Shown piece by piece: positions 1 through 8,243 of a stretch of DNA of 64,000 nt. Within the stretch, counting starts at the first letter, position 1. The number at the start of each line of letters is the position of its first letter. Both the position numbers and the translations under genes were made by a program. This stretch comes from an uncultured Sphingomonadaceae bacterium (lineage in GTDB: Bacteria > Pseudomonadota > Alphaproteobacteria > Sphingomonadales > Sphingomonadaceae), in NCBI GenBank assembly GCA_947493955.1, contig CANLSQ010000004.1:1-64000 (forward strand), read 5' to 3'. Under the pieces are notes generated by a model. That model was not told the origin of the DNA, did not search any database, and saw only the letters and a program-made list of their open reading frames with translations.

Positions 1-932
1 GCATTGCCATTATTGGCGTTGCCGCTGCTGTTTCCGTTTCCGTTACCACCCCCATTGGAACCGCCATTGCCGTTTCCACCGCCCTTGGTATTGCCATTGC
101 CAAATGTACCGGGGACACCGTTCGTGCTCGCATTGGATAGCGCTAGATCAATCAGATTCGGCGCATTGACGGAAGCCAGTTGCACATTGGCTTTTGTCGG
201 TGAACCACTATTCACCAGTCCACCCGTCAATTCACTCAGCGATACCGGAGATTCACTAACCGGGGCCTCGATTATACCTTCGAAACCGCCGGTGGCGATG
301 TCGCTGGCAATCACGTCTTCTGAGGCCGTTGCTCCCGAGGTGTCAGCTGGCGCGTTTGGTGAGATGATTGTTTTCTCTTCCGAACCTGTGATCGAAAGCC
401 GGAATTGGTCACCATTTTTGACCATTCCGATCATACCGGGTGACAACAGCTGTGTTGCACCTCCGTCTAGCGTAGAAACCTGCACGGCACCCTCGGTAAC
501 CTGCACCGCGGAACCGGTTTCCGTCACCGTGACGCTAAAGGTCGTGCCTTTTACAACAGCCGCCAGATAAGGTGTTTTTACACCAAAATGTGGCGTAGCT
601 TTCTTGTCGATCCGGAAGATGACGTTGCCCAGCTCCTCAAAGAACTGCATGACACCGCCGCTTTTCTTCGGCTCGCTAATCCGCAGTCTGCTATTGGGCG
701 AAACCACCACATATTCCTGGCCACGGACCAGGACAGCACGGCCCTTTTTCCCTGTGCGGATTACATCGCCGGGACGAAGATCGCCACCAGCAATGGCAAT
801 TTTCGATACGCCCGACCGCAATATGTTAACGGTTCCATTGCTTTCAGAAAGCTTCCATTCCGGAGTCGCGCCATGGGCGGCGGTTCCTGTTGCAATTGCC
901 GCAATTGCTATGAATTTAGCCAGTTTACGCAT
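1..932 (-). CDS. FecR-domain secreted protein with Gly/Asn-rich tail (C-terminus beyond window)
   Basis: The minus strand is open from an ATG at 932 to the window edge, about 310 codons, with no stop. Translation begins MRKLAKFIAIAAIATGTAAH, a Sec signal peptide. A FecR-type domain follows: an RPGDVIRTGKKGRAVLV stretch near residues 53-69 and a PYLAAVVKGTTFSV stretch near residues 121-134, both typical of FecR beta-sandwich proteins. The visible C-terminal part turns into a low-complexity Gly/Asn tail (GNGNTKGGGNGNGG and similar). FecR-fold proteins of this secreted type are usually not iron-signalling anti-sigma factors. The gene is divergent from a TpsB transporter, so a role as a cell-surface partner or secreted substrate is possible but is inference. 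The proline-rich reading on the opposite strand is its shadow. Confidence 0.85.
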   Translation of the reverse strand, partial: MRKLAKFIAIAAIATGTAAHGATPEWKLSESNGTVNILRSGVSKIAIAGGDLRPGDVIRTGKKGRAVLVRGQEYVVVSPNSRLRISEPKKSGGVMQFFEELGNVIFRIDKKATPHFGVKTPYLAAVVKGTTFSVTVTETGSAVQVTEGAVQVSTLDGGATQLLSPGMIGMVKNGDQFRLSITGSEEKTIISPNAPADTSGATASEDVIASDIATGGFEGIIEAPVSESPVSLSELTGGLVNSGSPTKANVQLASVNAPNLIDLALSNASTNGVPGTFGNGNTKGGGNGNGGSNGGGNGNGNSSGNANNGN

Positions 933-1109
933 CGATACTATCCTCGGAACGGTGAAATAATTGTCCCCACAATTTCAAGGCAATAAAGGCAGCAATCCAA
1001 TTTCTCGTTTAGAAAGACGCTAAATTTTTCGTTAAATGGCTGGTTTGATAAGCTTTTCCTAAGACATTAGACGTAAACGAACCTTCGTACAGAGTAGTCG
1101 GAGTGTGCG

Positions 1110-2750
1110 TTGTTGCGTTTGGTTTGTCTTGTATTGGTAGCTGGCTTTGCCTGTCACGCCGCTGTCGCTTCTGCGCAGCAAGCACCCAACCCCTTTGAAA
1201 GCGTTGGCGATAAAAATACCCAAAGCGCAGGGAATCCCACAAGGGAACAGTCGGTACTACCAACGGTGCAAAATCAACGGGTAAATTCTGCGGTTGATGG
1301 GGATGCCATAATGATTGGTGCCATCGATATCGACAGCAAACTGCCGATTGCAGCTGACAAGCTGGCCTCAGGATATGAGCAATATATCGGACAAAGCGCG
1401 ACTGAAAATGTCCTGCAGTCACTTGCCAGCTCTGTGTCCGAGATGGCTCGCCAGGAAGGTTATATTTTCGCCAGTGCGTTTGTTCCTCCGCAATCGGTGG
1501 AAGTTGGCGTTGTAAAGGTCCGATTGGATCCGGGCGCCATTGACGAAGTGCGGATCATTGGGTCGCGCAACAAAAAATTGCGCAGAATATTGCTGAAATT
1601 GAAATGCGAAGCGGCCCAATCAGAACTTATCGAGCAACAGTTGCTGCTCGCTGGTGATTTGCCAGGAATTACAGTTCGAAATACAAATTATCTGCGAGAG
1701 GAAGGTCGCGGGGTGCTTGTCGTCACGGTCCGCGAACAGAAGGCTCGCGGCTATACTGCGCTGGACAATTACGGGCCGGATGCTCTCGGTCCTGTCCGGG
1801 CGCGTTTGCAGCTGGATATAGCGGGCCTGCTAACCGATAGTGACGTGTTGACGGCCAATGTCATCACCACTGTAGCGCAGCCCAAAGAGCTCAACTTCGT
1901 GAATTTGAAATATGCTACCACATTGGGCGATGGCGATACTGTTGTCGGTTTTTCAGTTTCCGCAGGGCGGACACGGGCGGGCGGCCGTTTACGGTCACTT
2001 GATTTCACAGGTCGCAGCCGATTTGCGTCCGTTTTCGCTAGCCAGTCACTTAAACGCAGCAATGATTTCAATCTCTGGCTAAATGCAGAGCTCGCCTATC
2101 TTGAAGTTGAGCAGTCGCAGGACGGGGTCCGGTTTCAAGACGACAGAATCGCGACGGCCGCACTCAATTTTACCGGCAATCACAAAATCAGTTTTGGCCG
2201 CATTTACGGCGGCATCGGTGTGACCAAGGGGCTGGGTATATTGGGCGCGAGCCGCCGAGGCGATCCCCTGAATTCTCGTTTCAACGGCAGCGGCGAGTTC
2301 ACAAAGGCAAATGCCTGGGTCAACGCCATTCTGGACTTTGGTCACGGTTTCGGAGCCCGTATCGCTGGAAATGGTCAAATCGCTTCGCGCCCGCTACTAT
2401 CGGCCAATGAAATAGCAATCGGCGGTCCCTATTTCGGCAGAGGTTACGATTTCAGCGAACGTTTTGGCGATGAAGGTATCATGGGCCTTGCCGAGTTGCG
2501 CAAAGGTTTCGACAACGTCGCAAATTGGCTGGACTGGGTCCAGGTATACGGGTTTGTCGACGGCGGTTATGTTTCCAACATCGGCACCGGCTTTGGTGAC
2601 GGATCCCTTTCATCTGCTGGCGGTGGTATCCGTACGCAGATGGGGCCAGTGGACTTCAACATCGAAACCGCCATACCAATCAATGAAGACCGTTTCGAAA
2701 GCGCTGACCGATCTCCTAAAATCAATGTGCAGGTTGGTGTGCGTTTCTGA
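1110..2750 (+). CDS. TpsB-family outer-membrane transporter (ShlB/FhaC/HecB)
   Basis: 546 codons starting with TTG at 1110 (an adjacent TTG at 1113 is also possible), 7 nt after a GGAG at 1099-1102. A signal peptide (cleavage near AVASAQQ) is followed by a POTRA-like segment (about residues 70-150, including ENVLQSLASSVSEMARQEGY and a VRIIGSRNKKLRRILLKL segment). A C-terminal 16-strand-type beta barrel runs to a final Phe (VQVGVRF). Proteins of this family secrete large TpsA exoproteins across the outer membrane in two-partner secretion. No TpsA gene is visible in the window; the divergent FecR-like gene at 932 is the nearest neighbour and its full product is unseen. The family is clear; the cargo is unknown. 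Confidence 0.85.
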   Translation: MLRLVCLVLVAGFACHAAVASAQQAPNPFESVGDKNTQSAGNPTREQSVLPTVQNQRVNSAVDGDAIMIGAIDIDSKLPIAADKLASGYEQYIGQSATENVLQSLASSVSEMARQEGYIFASAFVPPQSVEVGVVKVRLDPGAIDEVRIIGSRNKKLRRILLKLKCEAAQSELIEQQLLLAGDLPGITVRNTNYLREEGRGVLVVTVREQKARGYTALDNYGPDALGPVRARLQLDIAGLLTDSDVLTANVITTVAQPKELNFVNLKYATTLGDGDTVVGFSVSAGRTRAGGRLRSLDFTGRSRFASVFASQSLKRSNDFNLWLNAELAYLEVEQSQDGVRFQDDRIATAALNFTGNHKISFGRIYGGIGVTKGLGILGASRRGDPLNSRFNGSGEFTKANAWVNAILDFGHGFGARIAGNGQIASRPLLSANEIAIGGPYFGRGYDFSERFGDEGIMGLAELRKGFDNVANWLDWVQVYGFVDGGYVSNIGTGFGDGSLSSAGGGIRTQMGPVDFNIETAIPINEDRFESADRSPKINVQVGVRF

Positions 2751-2761
2751 AAAATTCCGGG

Positions 2762-2790
2762 GTCCGCTTTTGCGCCCATAGCGGACATTA
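2762..2790. repeat. Intergenic hairpin repeat, copy 1
   Basis: GTCCGCT at 2762-2768 pairs with AGCGGAC at 2780-2786 around TTTGCGCCCAT, followed by ATTA. It lies 12 bp past the TpsB stop and could act as a terminator-like or REP-like element. Other copies are at 20490, 38326, 39726, 54893 and 55352. Confidence 0.7.
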
Positions 2791-3550
2791 ACGTTTAACA
2801 TTTTCCGATGCTTTGCATTTGACAACCATCCCGTCTGTTTGCCTATGCTGCGCAGCAAACAGATGCCATTTAACACCGGTGGCGGGAGCCCAAGCGAAGT
2901 CGCTGATTCCGCCAATCAGGACACTTTTCAATATTCGTCAAATGCCTGCCTCTCAGAAGCATTCCGTGTCACTAAGCGATCCCCCAAGACCACGATTGAT
3001 TTAGTGCAGCAGATGCGATCCTCAGCGCTTTGGGCAAGTGTTTGTTCGAGCGTGTTGACTGCCATTGCAGCCAGCCGGTCGTCGGACAAAAAAATCACGG
3101 CTTTCTTCTGAGTGCCCAGATCAATGAAGCTGGGCTGGCAATAACCGAAGCAAGTGCGATGAGAATTGAGCTGTTCAAGACAACCATGAGCAACCTTCCT
3201 TTTGACTCAATCAAGTGATATTGCTCACTTTATGTTCCATGTAGGAAAGAAGTTCCTGATTTGGGTATTCTAAGGGCACCAATGGATGGCTTTGACGTTT
3301 CAAATATCGTTTACTTAGGCTGCATCAGGATCGTTAGTCCCGGCACGCTGTAAGACTTCGTCGATTGCACCTGCAACTCGGCTTCGAACGCTCCAATCAA
3401 GCTAACCGCTGTGAGCGCTGTGCTGGGGAAAAGCCAACTGTATGCGCTGGAGATTCACCATCGACATATTCTTGATCAACATGCGAGTTGATGGCGTTAG
3501 ATACGAACCACTATACGGGCTAAGTGTATGCATTTGAAACGGCCCAAAAA
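2791..3550. other. Gene-poor interval left of the mobile module
   Basis: About 760 bases with no convincing gene. Short open frames exist between 2813 and 3218 but show no ribosome-binding site, conserved motif or coding-like composition. No tRNA gene is seen. The interval ends at the 10-bp tandem repeats beside the HUH gene and may include the left edge of the inserted element. Confidence 0.5.
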
Positions 3551-3580
3551 ATGTCAACCTATGACAACCCACGACAACCA
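3551..3580. repeat. Three 10-bp tandem repeats (ATGTCAACCT-like)
   Basis: Three consecutive imperfect 10-mers: ATGTCAACCT, ATGACAACCC and ACGACAACCA. They lie 42 bp beyond the stop codon of the HUH-type gene. One-turn direct repeats beside a Rep-like or recombinase gene can be protein-binding sites (iteron or arm-type), but no function is shown. Confidence 0.5.
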
Positions 3581-3622
3581 AAATAGCAGAAAGTGACCGA
3601 TCTCTCAGAGTTTTCCTTGATT

Positions 3623-4600
3623 CTAAGCTGATTGTACAGGTTGCAACCTATTCGACCGAGCAATCCAACCGGTCTTACCAGATATATGACCCCATAGTTC
3701 TCTTGCATTCTGTTGGAACACTCGATTGTTGTACAGTCGCTGATCACTGAGCTCCTTTCCCTCTTTGTCTACGTTCTTAAACGCGTAACTGACGCCCTGA
3801 TGTATTGATCCAAAGGGTTTAACAAAGTGGGACTGCCTTTTCTGGGGGATCCATCCTTTAGGTGGTCGTTTAAATTTCGCACCGATTACGCGGAGCGATG
3901 CTTCCTTTAAGATACGTAGACCATAAACCCGCTGGGCTTCATACAGTCCTTTCCTCGATTCAATTCTCTTCAAAGCATTGCGACTATTTCCGTGAAGAGT
4001 GTCAGGAATTTTAAGCGCCGGGATTTCAATTGAGCCGTGAATATGTGGTTCAACCTGTTTGGTTCCTGAGCGATCCCATTCTTCAATGACAAAGTAGAAA
4101 CTCATCGGACGACCGAAATGTTTACGGCATTGCCGGCCAAACTCGTTCCGTACCATCTCACCCAAACTCTGATTGCCGGACTGATTTTGAAATCGTTTAA
4201 GCAGGCTGGCGTTGAGGTGATGGTTGAATGAGATGAACCTTGGCTTTGCGGTTGCAGTTTGATCAAGAGCAATAGCCATGCAACCAACTTGAGCCTTCAT
4301 CCATGGGGTCAAGTCTTTCCAACGCGGTATCAACTTAACATCACCAAAGGGTTCTATTGGAAACTCTTTGCCTCCATACACTCCCCACCCATCCTTACTC
4401 CTAATAATCTTATAAACACTATCTTGTACCAGCTTATCCTGTCCCCCCGTTTTCATACTTACTGCATCGCGTAAAATCCTAGATACTTTGGCGGGGGATC
4501 TAATGAAGTGCTTTCTCACGGTATCCCTTATCCGATATAGGATAAAGACCTCTGCCTCATGCCGACGGCTGGCCGCCATTATGCGTTTGGTTGGGTTCAC
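3623..4600 (-). CDS. HUH-type Rep-like protein of a mobile element
   Basis: 325 codons, with a GTG start at 4600; an ATG at 4579 is the main alternative, and neither has a strong ribosome-binding site. FISFNHH (122-128) resembles Rep motif 1. VEPHIHGSI (183-191) carries a histidine-hydrophobic-histidine metal-binding motif, and SYAFKN (271-276) could supply the nucleophilic tyrosine followed by lysine. This order is that of HUH single-strand endonucleases used in rolling-circle replication or transposition. It lies 42 bp downstream of the recombinase on the same strand and probably shares its transcript. The AT-richness and Lys-rich composition differ from flanking genes, suggesting transfer. 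HUH assignment is by motif only; a specific Rep family could not be named. Confidence 0.6.
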   Translation of the reverse strand: MNPTKRIMAASRRHEAEVFILYRIRDTVRKHFIRSPAKVSRILRDAVSMKTGGQDKLVQDSVYKIIRSKDGWGVYGGKEFPIEPFGDVKLIPRWKDLTPWMKAQVGCMAIALDQTATAKPRFISFNHHLNASLLKRFQNQSGNQSLGEMVRNEFGRQCRKHFGRPMSFYFVIEEWDRSGTKQVEPHIHGSIEIPALKIPDTLHGNSRNALKRIESRKGLYEAQRVYGLRILKEASLRVIGAKFKRPPKGWIPQKRQSHFVKPFGSIHQGVSYAFKNVDKEGKELSDQRLYNNRVFQQNARELWGHISGKTGWIARSNRLQPVQSA

Positions 4601-4642
4601 TTATTGCCAATCATTGAAAGAATCCTGAGATTAATTTCCGTG

Positions 4643-6445
4643 TTAGACTAAATGCCTACGGCAAGGTATTTTTAGATCTGGGTATCTCAGATCATGAAAT
4701 GCAGGATATAATTCTGCAGGGGTTTGCTTGGACAAATAAGCTCGATCCAAGGCATCCTGATAGTGCCCGATCACAGAGTTTGTAAGTAATCCAGGGTGAG
4801 CCTGTGTCAGTAAAGTTTTGAACGAACCGCGAAAACTATGAAAACTTATTGGCGAACGATATAGATCTCGAAAATCCTCTTTAAATGTTTTTCCTATTAC
4901 GGATCGGTTGAATGCTCGAATCCATTTAGTATTCGCCCACTCATCACCAATTTCAGCCTCTAGGGAGTCGTCACCTGGATATTCCCAATCAGGAAACAAT
5001 CTGGTCTCGCCTCTTTTTGAAAGCCCAGTCAGATACTTATCGAAACCAAGTTCAATAAGGACATCCAATATCGGAATGTAACGTCCTTCTCCATTTTTCG
5101 TGCCTCGGAATTTATTGGGAACTAAATGTATATGAGGAAACTTGTCCTCAAGTTTAACGTCACTTACTTCTAAGCCTGCTAACTCGCCCGCACGCATCCC
5201 AGTATGAGCTGCCACAACAGGAGCCCAATATCTCATGTCATTCAGCAGCAATTTACCTTCATCATAGCATCTAGATTTCGAACGAACGCCGGCAAACCAA
5301 GGATGAGCAAACACCCTTTGCAGTTCAGAGATCGAGAATGGGCGCTTTGCTGGTATCTTGAGTTTATCAACTTCAACGCACCAGCGCGCTGGTTTTATCC
5401 CTCCACAAGGATTGGGGCCTTCAATAATATCGCGGTCAATTGCAAACTCTAGTGGCGCGGAAACACCGACTTTGTAGCTTTGAAGTGTACCCTGGGTTAT
5501 TTGAAGCAGCTCTTTGCCGCGTGTTATTCTGCGCTTGGATATCTCATCCATAAACTTAGTAATGTCGGACTTTGAGATTGCCCCAATAGGTTTGTCACCA
5601 ACGACGTTTATGAACTCGGATTGCGCTCTACGGTATTTTTTAATTGTGCGGGGCCGAAGAGAAGAGATTCCCTCAAACTGTTTCACCACTTTGCTGAATA
5701 AAGGTGTTGCCTCTTCATCGTTAGGCAATTCGCTTTTTTTAGCCCACATGCCGCTTGAAGGCATTTCGGGAACTGCATCACCTTTTATCATCTGATTTAT
5801 CAGGTCATCTAATTTTGCTTCCTGATCAACAATCGCCCGTACCAACGCTGCAAATTCCATCGAAGTTTCATCTGTGCCAAATCGATTGTCGCCGATAAAA
5901 TCTCTCGCGATCTGAACCGGACTCCACGCCTCTTTATCTGAAAGCGGATCGTACGCTGAATCAGCTGATCTTTTTCGAAGGATTGAGCGTTGTTCAGCTC
6001 GCCTTTCAATCTTGGCATCCAGCGCCTGTTTATTTAGAATATTGATAGCGCTCCAAGCAAAATCACGCTGCCAGCTTAATCGTTGAATTTGCAACCGGTC
6101 TTCTACGAACTTGGATATGACCAAAGCATCTAGCGCCCCATTCTGCGATAGACTGACTGCCGCACTGACTAAGGAGCTTGGTTTTGTGATCTGCTGGCGA
6201 GCTTGATTGATCAACAAATCAAATTCGCGCTCTATAGCGAGGCTATTGATCTGAGCCTCATTTGGAGACTTTGTCCTCAGCGATCTCCTAAATACTGGTT
6301 TGGAGCCAAAGAATATCTCGAATATCGAAGAGTCATTCACAATGTCTGCCGGAATACGCCGGACATATTGAAAGACTTCGCCACGCCTTTTTATGTAGGG
6401 AATGGACTTGTTGATCAAATCGATTGTATCACAGTATTGTATCAC
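4643..6445 (-). CDS. DUF6538-domain tyrosine recombinase/integrase
   Basis: 600 codons, with a GTG start at 6445 lying inside a 13-bp tandem duplication; an in-frame TTG about ten codons later is possible. Residues 15-65 (RRGEVFQYVRRIPADI) match the DUF6538 N-terminal domain common in alphaproteobacterial integrases. The C-terminal catalytic domain has TGMRAGELAGLEVSD (first Arg), FHSFRGSFKTLL (His-x-x-Arg), IGHYQDALDRAYL (second His and probable nucleophilic Tyr). It would catalyse site-specific integration and excision of the element that includes the HUH gene downstream. No tRNA target is visible nearby, so the attachment site is undetermined. Confidence 0.88.
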   Translation of the reverse strand: MIQYCDTIDLINKSIPYIKRRGEVFQYVRRIPADIVNDSSIFEIFFGSKPVFRRSLRTKSPNEAQINSLAIEREFDLLINQARQQITKPSSLVSAAVSLSQNGALDALVISKFVEDRLQIQRLSWQRDFAWSAINILNKQALDAKIERRAEQRSILRKRSADSAYDPLSDKEAWSPVQIARDFIGDNRFGTDETSMEFAALVRAIVDQEAKLDDLINQMIKGDAVPEMPSSGMWAKKSELPNDEEATPLFSKVVKQFEGISSLRPRTIKKYRRAQSEFINVVGDKPIGAISKSDITKFMDEISKRRITRGKELLQITQGTLQSYKVGVSAPLEFAIDRDIIEGPNPCGGIKPARWCVEVDKLKIPAKRPFSISELQRVFAHPWFAGVRSKSRCYDEGKLLLNDMRYWAPVVAAHTGMRAGELAGLEVSDVKLEDKFPHIHLVPNKFRGTKNGEGRYIPILDVLIELGFDKYLTGLSKRGETRLFPDWEYPGDDSLEAEIGDEWANTKWIRAFNRSVIGKTFKEDFRDLYRSPISFHSFRGSFKTLLTQAHPGLLTNSVIGHYQDALDRAYLSKQTPAELYPAFHDLRYPDLKIPCRRHLV

Positions 6446-6448
6446 AGT
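6423..6448. repeat. Perfect 13-bp tandem duplication over the integrase start
   Basis: ATTGTATCACAGT occurs twice in direct succession (6423-6435 and 6436-6448). The integrase GTG start at 6445 lies within the second copy. It may be a recombinase arm-binding site or a recent duplication that altered the N-terminus. Confidence 0.7.
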
Positions 6449-7095
6449 TTCTAAGTAGCTATGTAACCTAATAGCATATTATTGAATAATTTCAATGTTT
6501 TTTATATTTATTGCATGCCCTCCCGTAGGGGTCACCACGCAGTTTTCTTTTTTATAGCAATAACTTGGACTCTTTTTGGGTGCGACTTTATCGCGTCTTT
6601 TCGGCGACTTGCGCGCGCCATATTCCTAGTTCCAAATACAGAGGCTGAACTGCGCGGAACTTTGAGCGGAAATAACTACCTCAGTCTCAAACCGGCAAAA
6701 AGGTGTTTTCAATAAGAATGGCAGCTTTGCGCCCCATTCGAGACATTAACTCCCAATATTTTAGTTCTCGAAAGCCGACATTCTCTGCGGCCATTCCGGC
6801 CTCCAAGAATGAAGATGATATATTCATAACTTGATCCTGCAGCTGAAAACGGCGTGCCATGGAACTTCAACGCCAAGATTGGCCCCAACATCCCTTAAGC
6901 CAGAAGCAGATTTGGCAATCCGGTTCCTTCTCGATCGCCAGCAATGCATTCGCGCTCGTGCACTCTTCGAAATGGGGCGGTTTTATGGAACCGGTATTTT
7001 GAACGCCAACACAGCCAGTCTTTACAGCACTAAATTTATCGGCCAGTTATCGCTGCGACCACCAATTGACCACTATATATACAGGGCAGAATTGA
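6449..7095. other. Intergenic interval with degenerate repeat elements
   Basis: About 650 bases without a supported gene. The first part is AT-rich, like the mobile module. At 6681-6712 there is an AGTCTCAAACCGG..GTGTTTTCA sequence that recurs at 61844-61873. At 6720-6751 a degenerate copy of the hairpin repeat (AGCTTTGCGCCCCATTCGAGACATTAAC) follows. Open frames at 6482-6715 and 6831-7196 lack coding signals. Confidence 0.5.
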
Positions 7096-8190
7096 ATGAC
7101 GGGCCAAGGACAACAGGTCGCAGCAAGCCAGATTGGTGCGGCACCGCCCAAGGTTTCCTACTCGCTGTCAGGCGGGATTATTGCGCGGCTGGCTGAGCTC
7201 AAGGCCGCACTCGCTTTCACTTCTTATCAGTCCGGCTTTCTCTATATGCTGGGCAGCGGGCCTCAAGGTAATCCGCAGCTGCACCAGTCGGGCATGCCCA
7301 AGCCGATGGGACTATGCGCAGATGGGCCGGGGCGCCTGGTGCTGACAGCGGGCGCGCAGGTGATGCGGCTGGAAAATGTGCTGGATGCCGACCAGCGGAT
7401 CAATCAGACCTATGACGCCTGCTTCATGCCGCGCACCATCTACACCACTGGTCAGCTCGATGCGCATGATGTCGGCGTGCAGAAGGATGGCGAGCTGGTG
7501 TTCGTCAACACGCGCTACAATTGCTTGGCCGCCGTATCGCAGCGGCATTCGTTCAAGCCTGTTTGGCGACCACCTTTCATCAGCGACATTGTGGATGAGG
7601 ATCGCTGCCACTTAAACGGTCTGGCGATGCGCAATGGCAAGCCCGCCTATGTCACCGCCGTTTCCAAGTCCGACACCATCGATGGCTGGCGCGATCGCCG
7701 CGGCGATGGCGGCGTGGTGATCGATGTCGAGAAGGAGACGGTTATCTGCGAAGGACTATCCATGCCGCACTCTCCGCGCTGGCATGATGGCAAACTGTGG
7801 GTGCTGAATTCGGGCACGGGCGAACTGGGCTATGTCGAGCTGCCAAACGGTAAAGCTAAGATGGGCACGTTCAAACCGCTCACCTTCTGTCCTGGCTTTT
7901 TGCGGGGCCTCTCATTCCATGGAGGATTGGCGTTTGTCGGCCTGTCGCGGCCACGCTATCAAAGGTTTGAGGGGCTTGAGCTCGATCAACGCTTGAAAGA
8001 TGCCGATAGCGAGCCGTGGTGCGGGGTTCAGGTGATCGATCTGCAAACCGGCACCTGCGTCGATTGGTTCCGAATTGATGGTGACATTGGCGAGCTGTAT
8101 GATGTCGAGCTGATCGAAGGGTTCAGCTGCCCGATGACCGTCTCACCAAGTTCGACCGATGCTGGGACACTTATAACTATCGAGCAGTAG
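7096..8190 (+). CDS. TIGR03032/DUF4915 family protein
   Basis: 364 codons, starting ATG at 7096 with an AGGG about 11 nt upstream. The protein has no signal peptide or membrane segment. Recognisable family signatures include LDAHDVGVQ and FVNTRYNCLAAV (about residues 123-145), EDRCHLNGLAMR near 168-179, and MPHSPRWHDGKLWVLNSGTGEL near 219-240, consistent with a six-bladed-propeller-like fold. Members of TIGR03032 are conserved proteins of unknown function; the length is near the family norm. Its GC-rich codon use contrasts with the mobile module to its left. It is convergent with the regulator gene that ends at 8244. Family call firm, function unknown. Confidence 0.8.
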   Translation: MTGQGQQVAASQIGAAPPKVSYSLSGGIIARLAELKAALAFTSYQSGFLYMLGSGPQGNPQLHQSGMPKPMGLCADGPGRLVLTAGAQVMRLENVLDADQRINQTYDACFMPRTIYTTGQLDAHDVGVQKDGELVFVNTRYNCLAAVSQRHSFKPVWRPPFISDIVDEDRCHLNGLAMRNGKPAYVTAVSKSDTIDGWRDRRGDGGVVIDVEKETVICEGLSMPHSPRWHDGKLWVLNSGTGELGYVELPNGKAKMGTFKPLTFCPGFLRGLSFHGGLAFVGLSRPRYQRFEGLELDQRLKDADSEPWCGVQVIDLQTGTCVDWFRIDGDIGELYDVELIEGFSCPMTVSPSSTDAGTLITIEQ

Positions 8191-8243
8191 GCTCACCTAA
8201 GCGATCGAATGCAACGGTCAACGCATAGGCCGATTAAGACAGC

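Noticed and set aside
4-570. Proline/leucine-rich plus-strand frame of 188 codons
   Set aside because: It is the reverse reading of the Gly/Asn-rich tail and FecR domain of the minus-strand gene, which has a signal peptide and recognisable domain.
588-986. Plus-strand frames of 132 and 118 codons
   Set aside because: Antisense to the FecR-domain gene; no start signal or domain.
2813-3218. Short overlapping plus-strand frames
   Set aside because: No ribosome-binding site, no motif, no coding-like composition; treated as intergenic.
3000-7000. A tRNA gene as integration target of the recombinase
   Set aside because: No cloverleaf or T-loop-like sequence was found near either end of the module.
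6831-7196. 121-codon plus-strand frame before the TIGR03032 gene
   Set aside because: Overlaps the start of the well-supported gene in another frame and lacks any motif.
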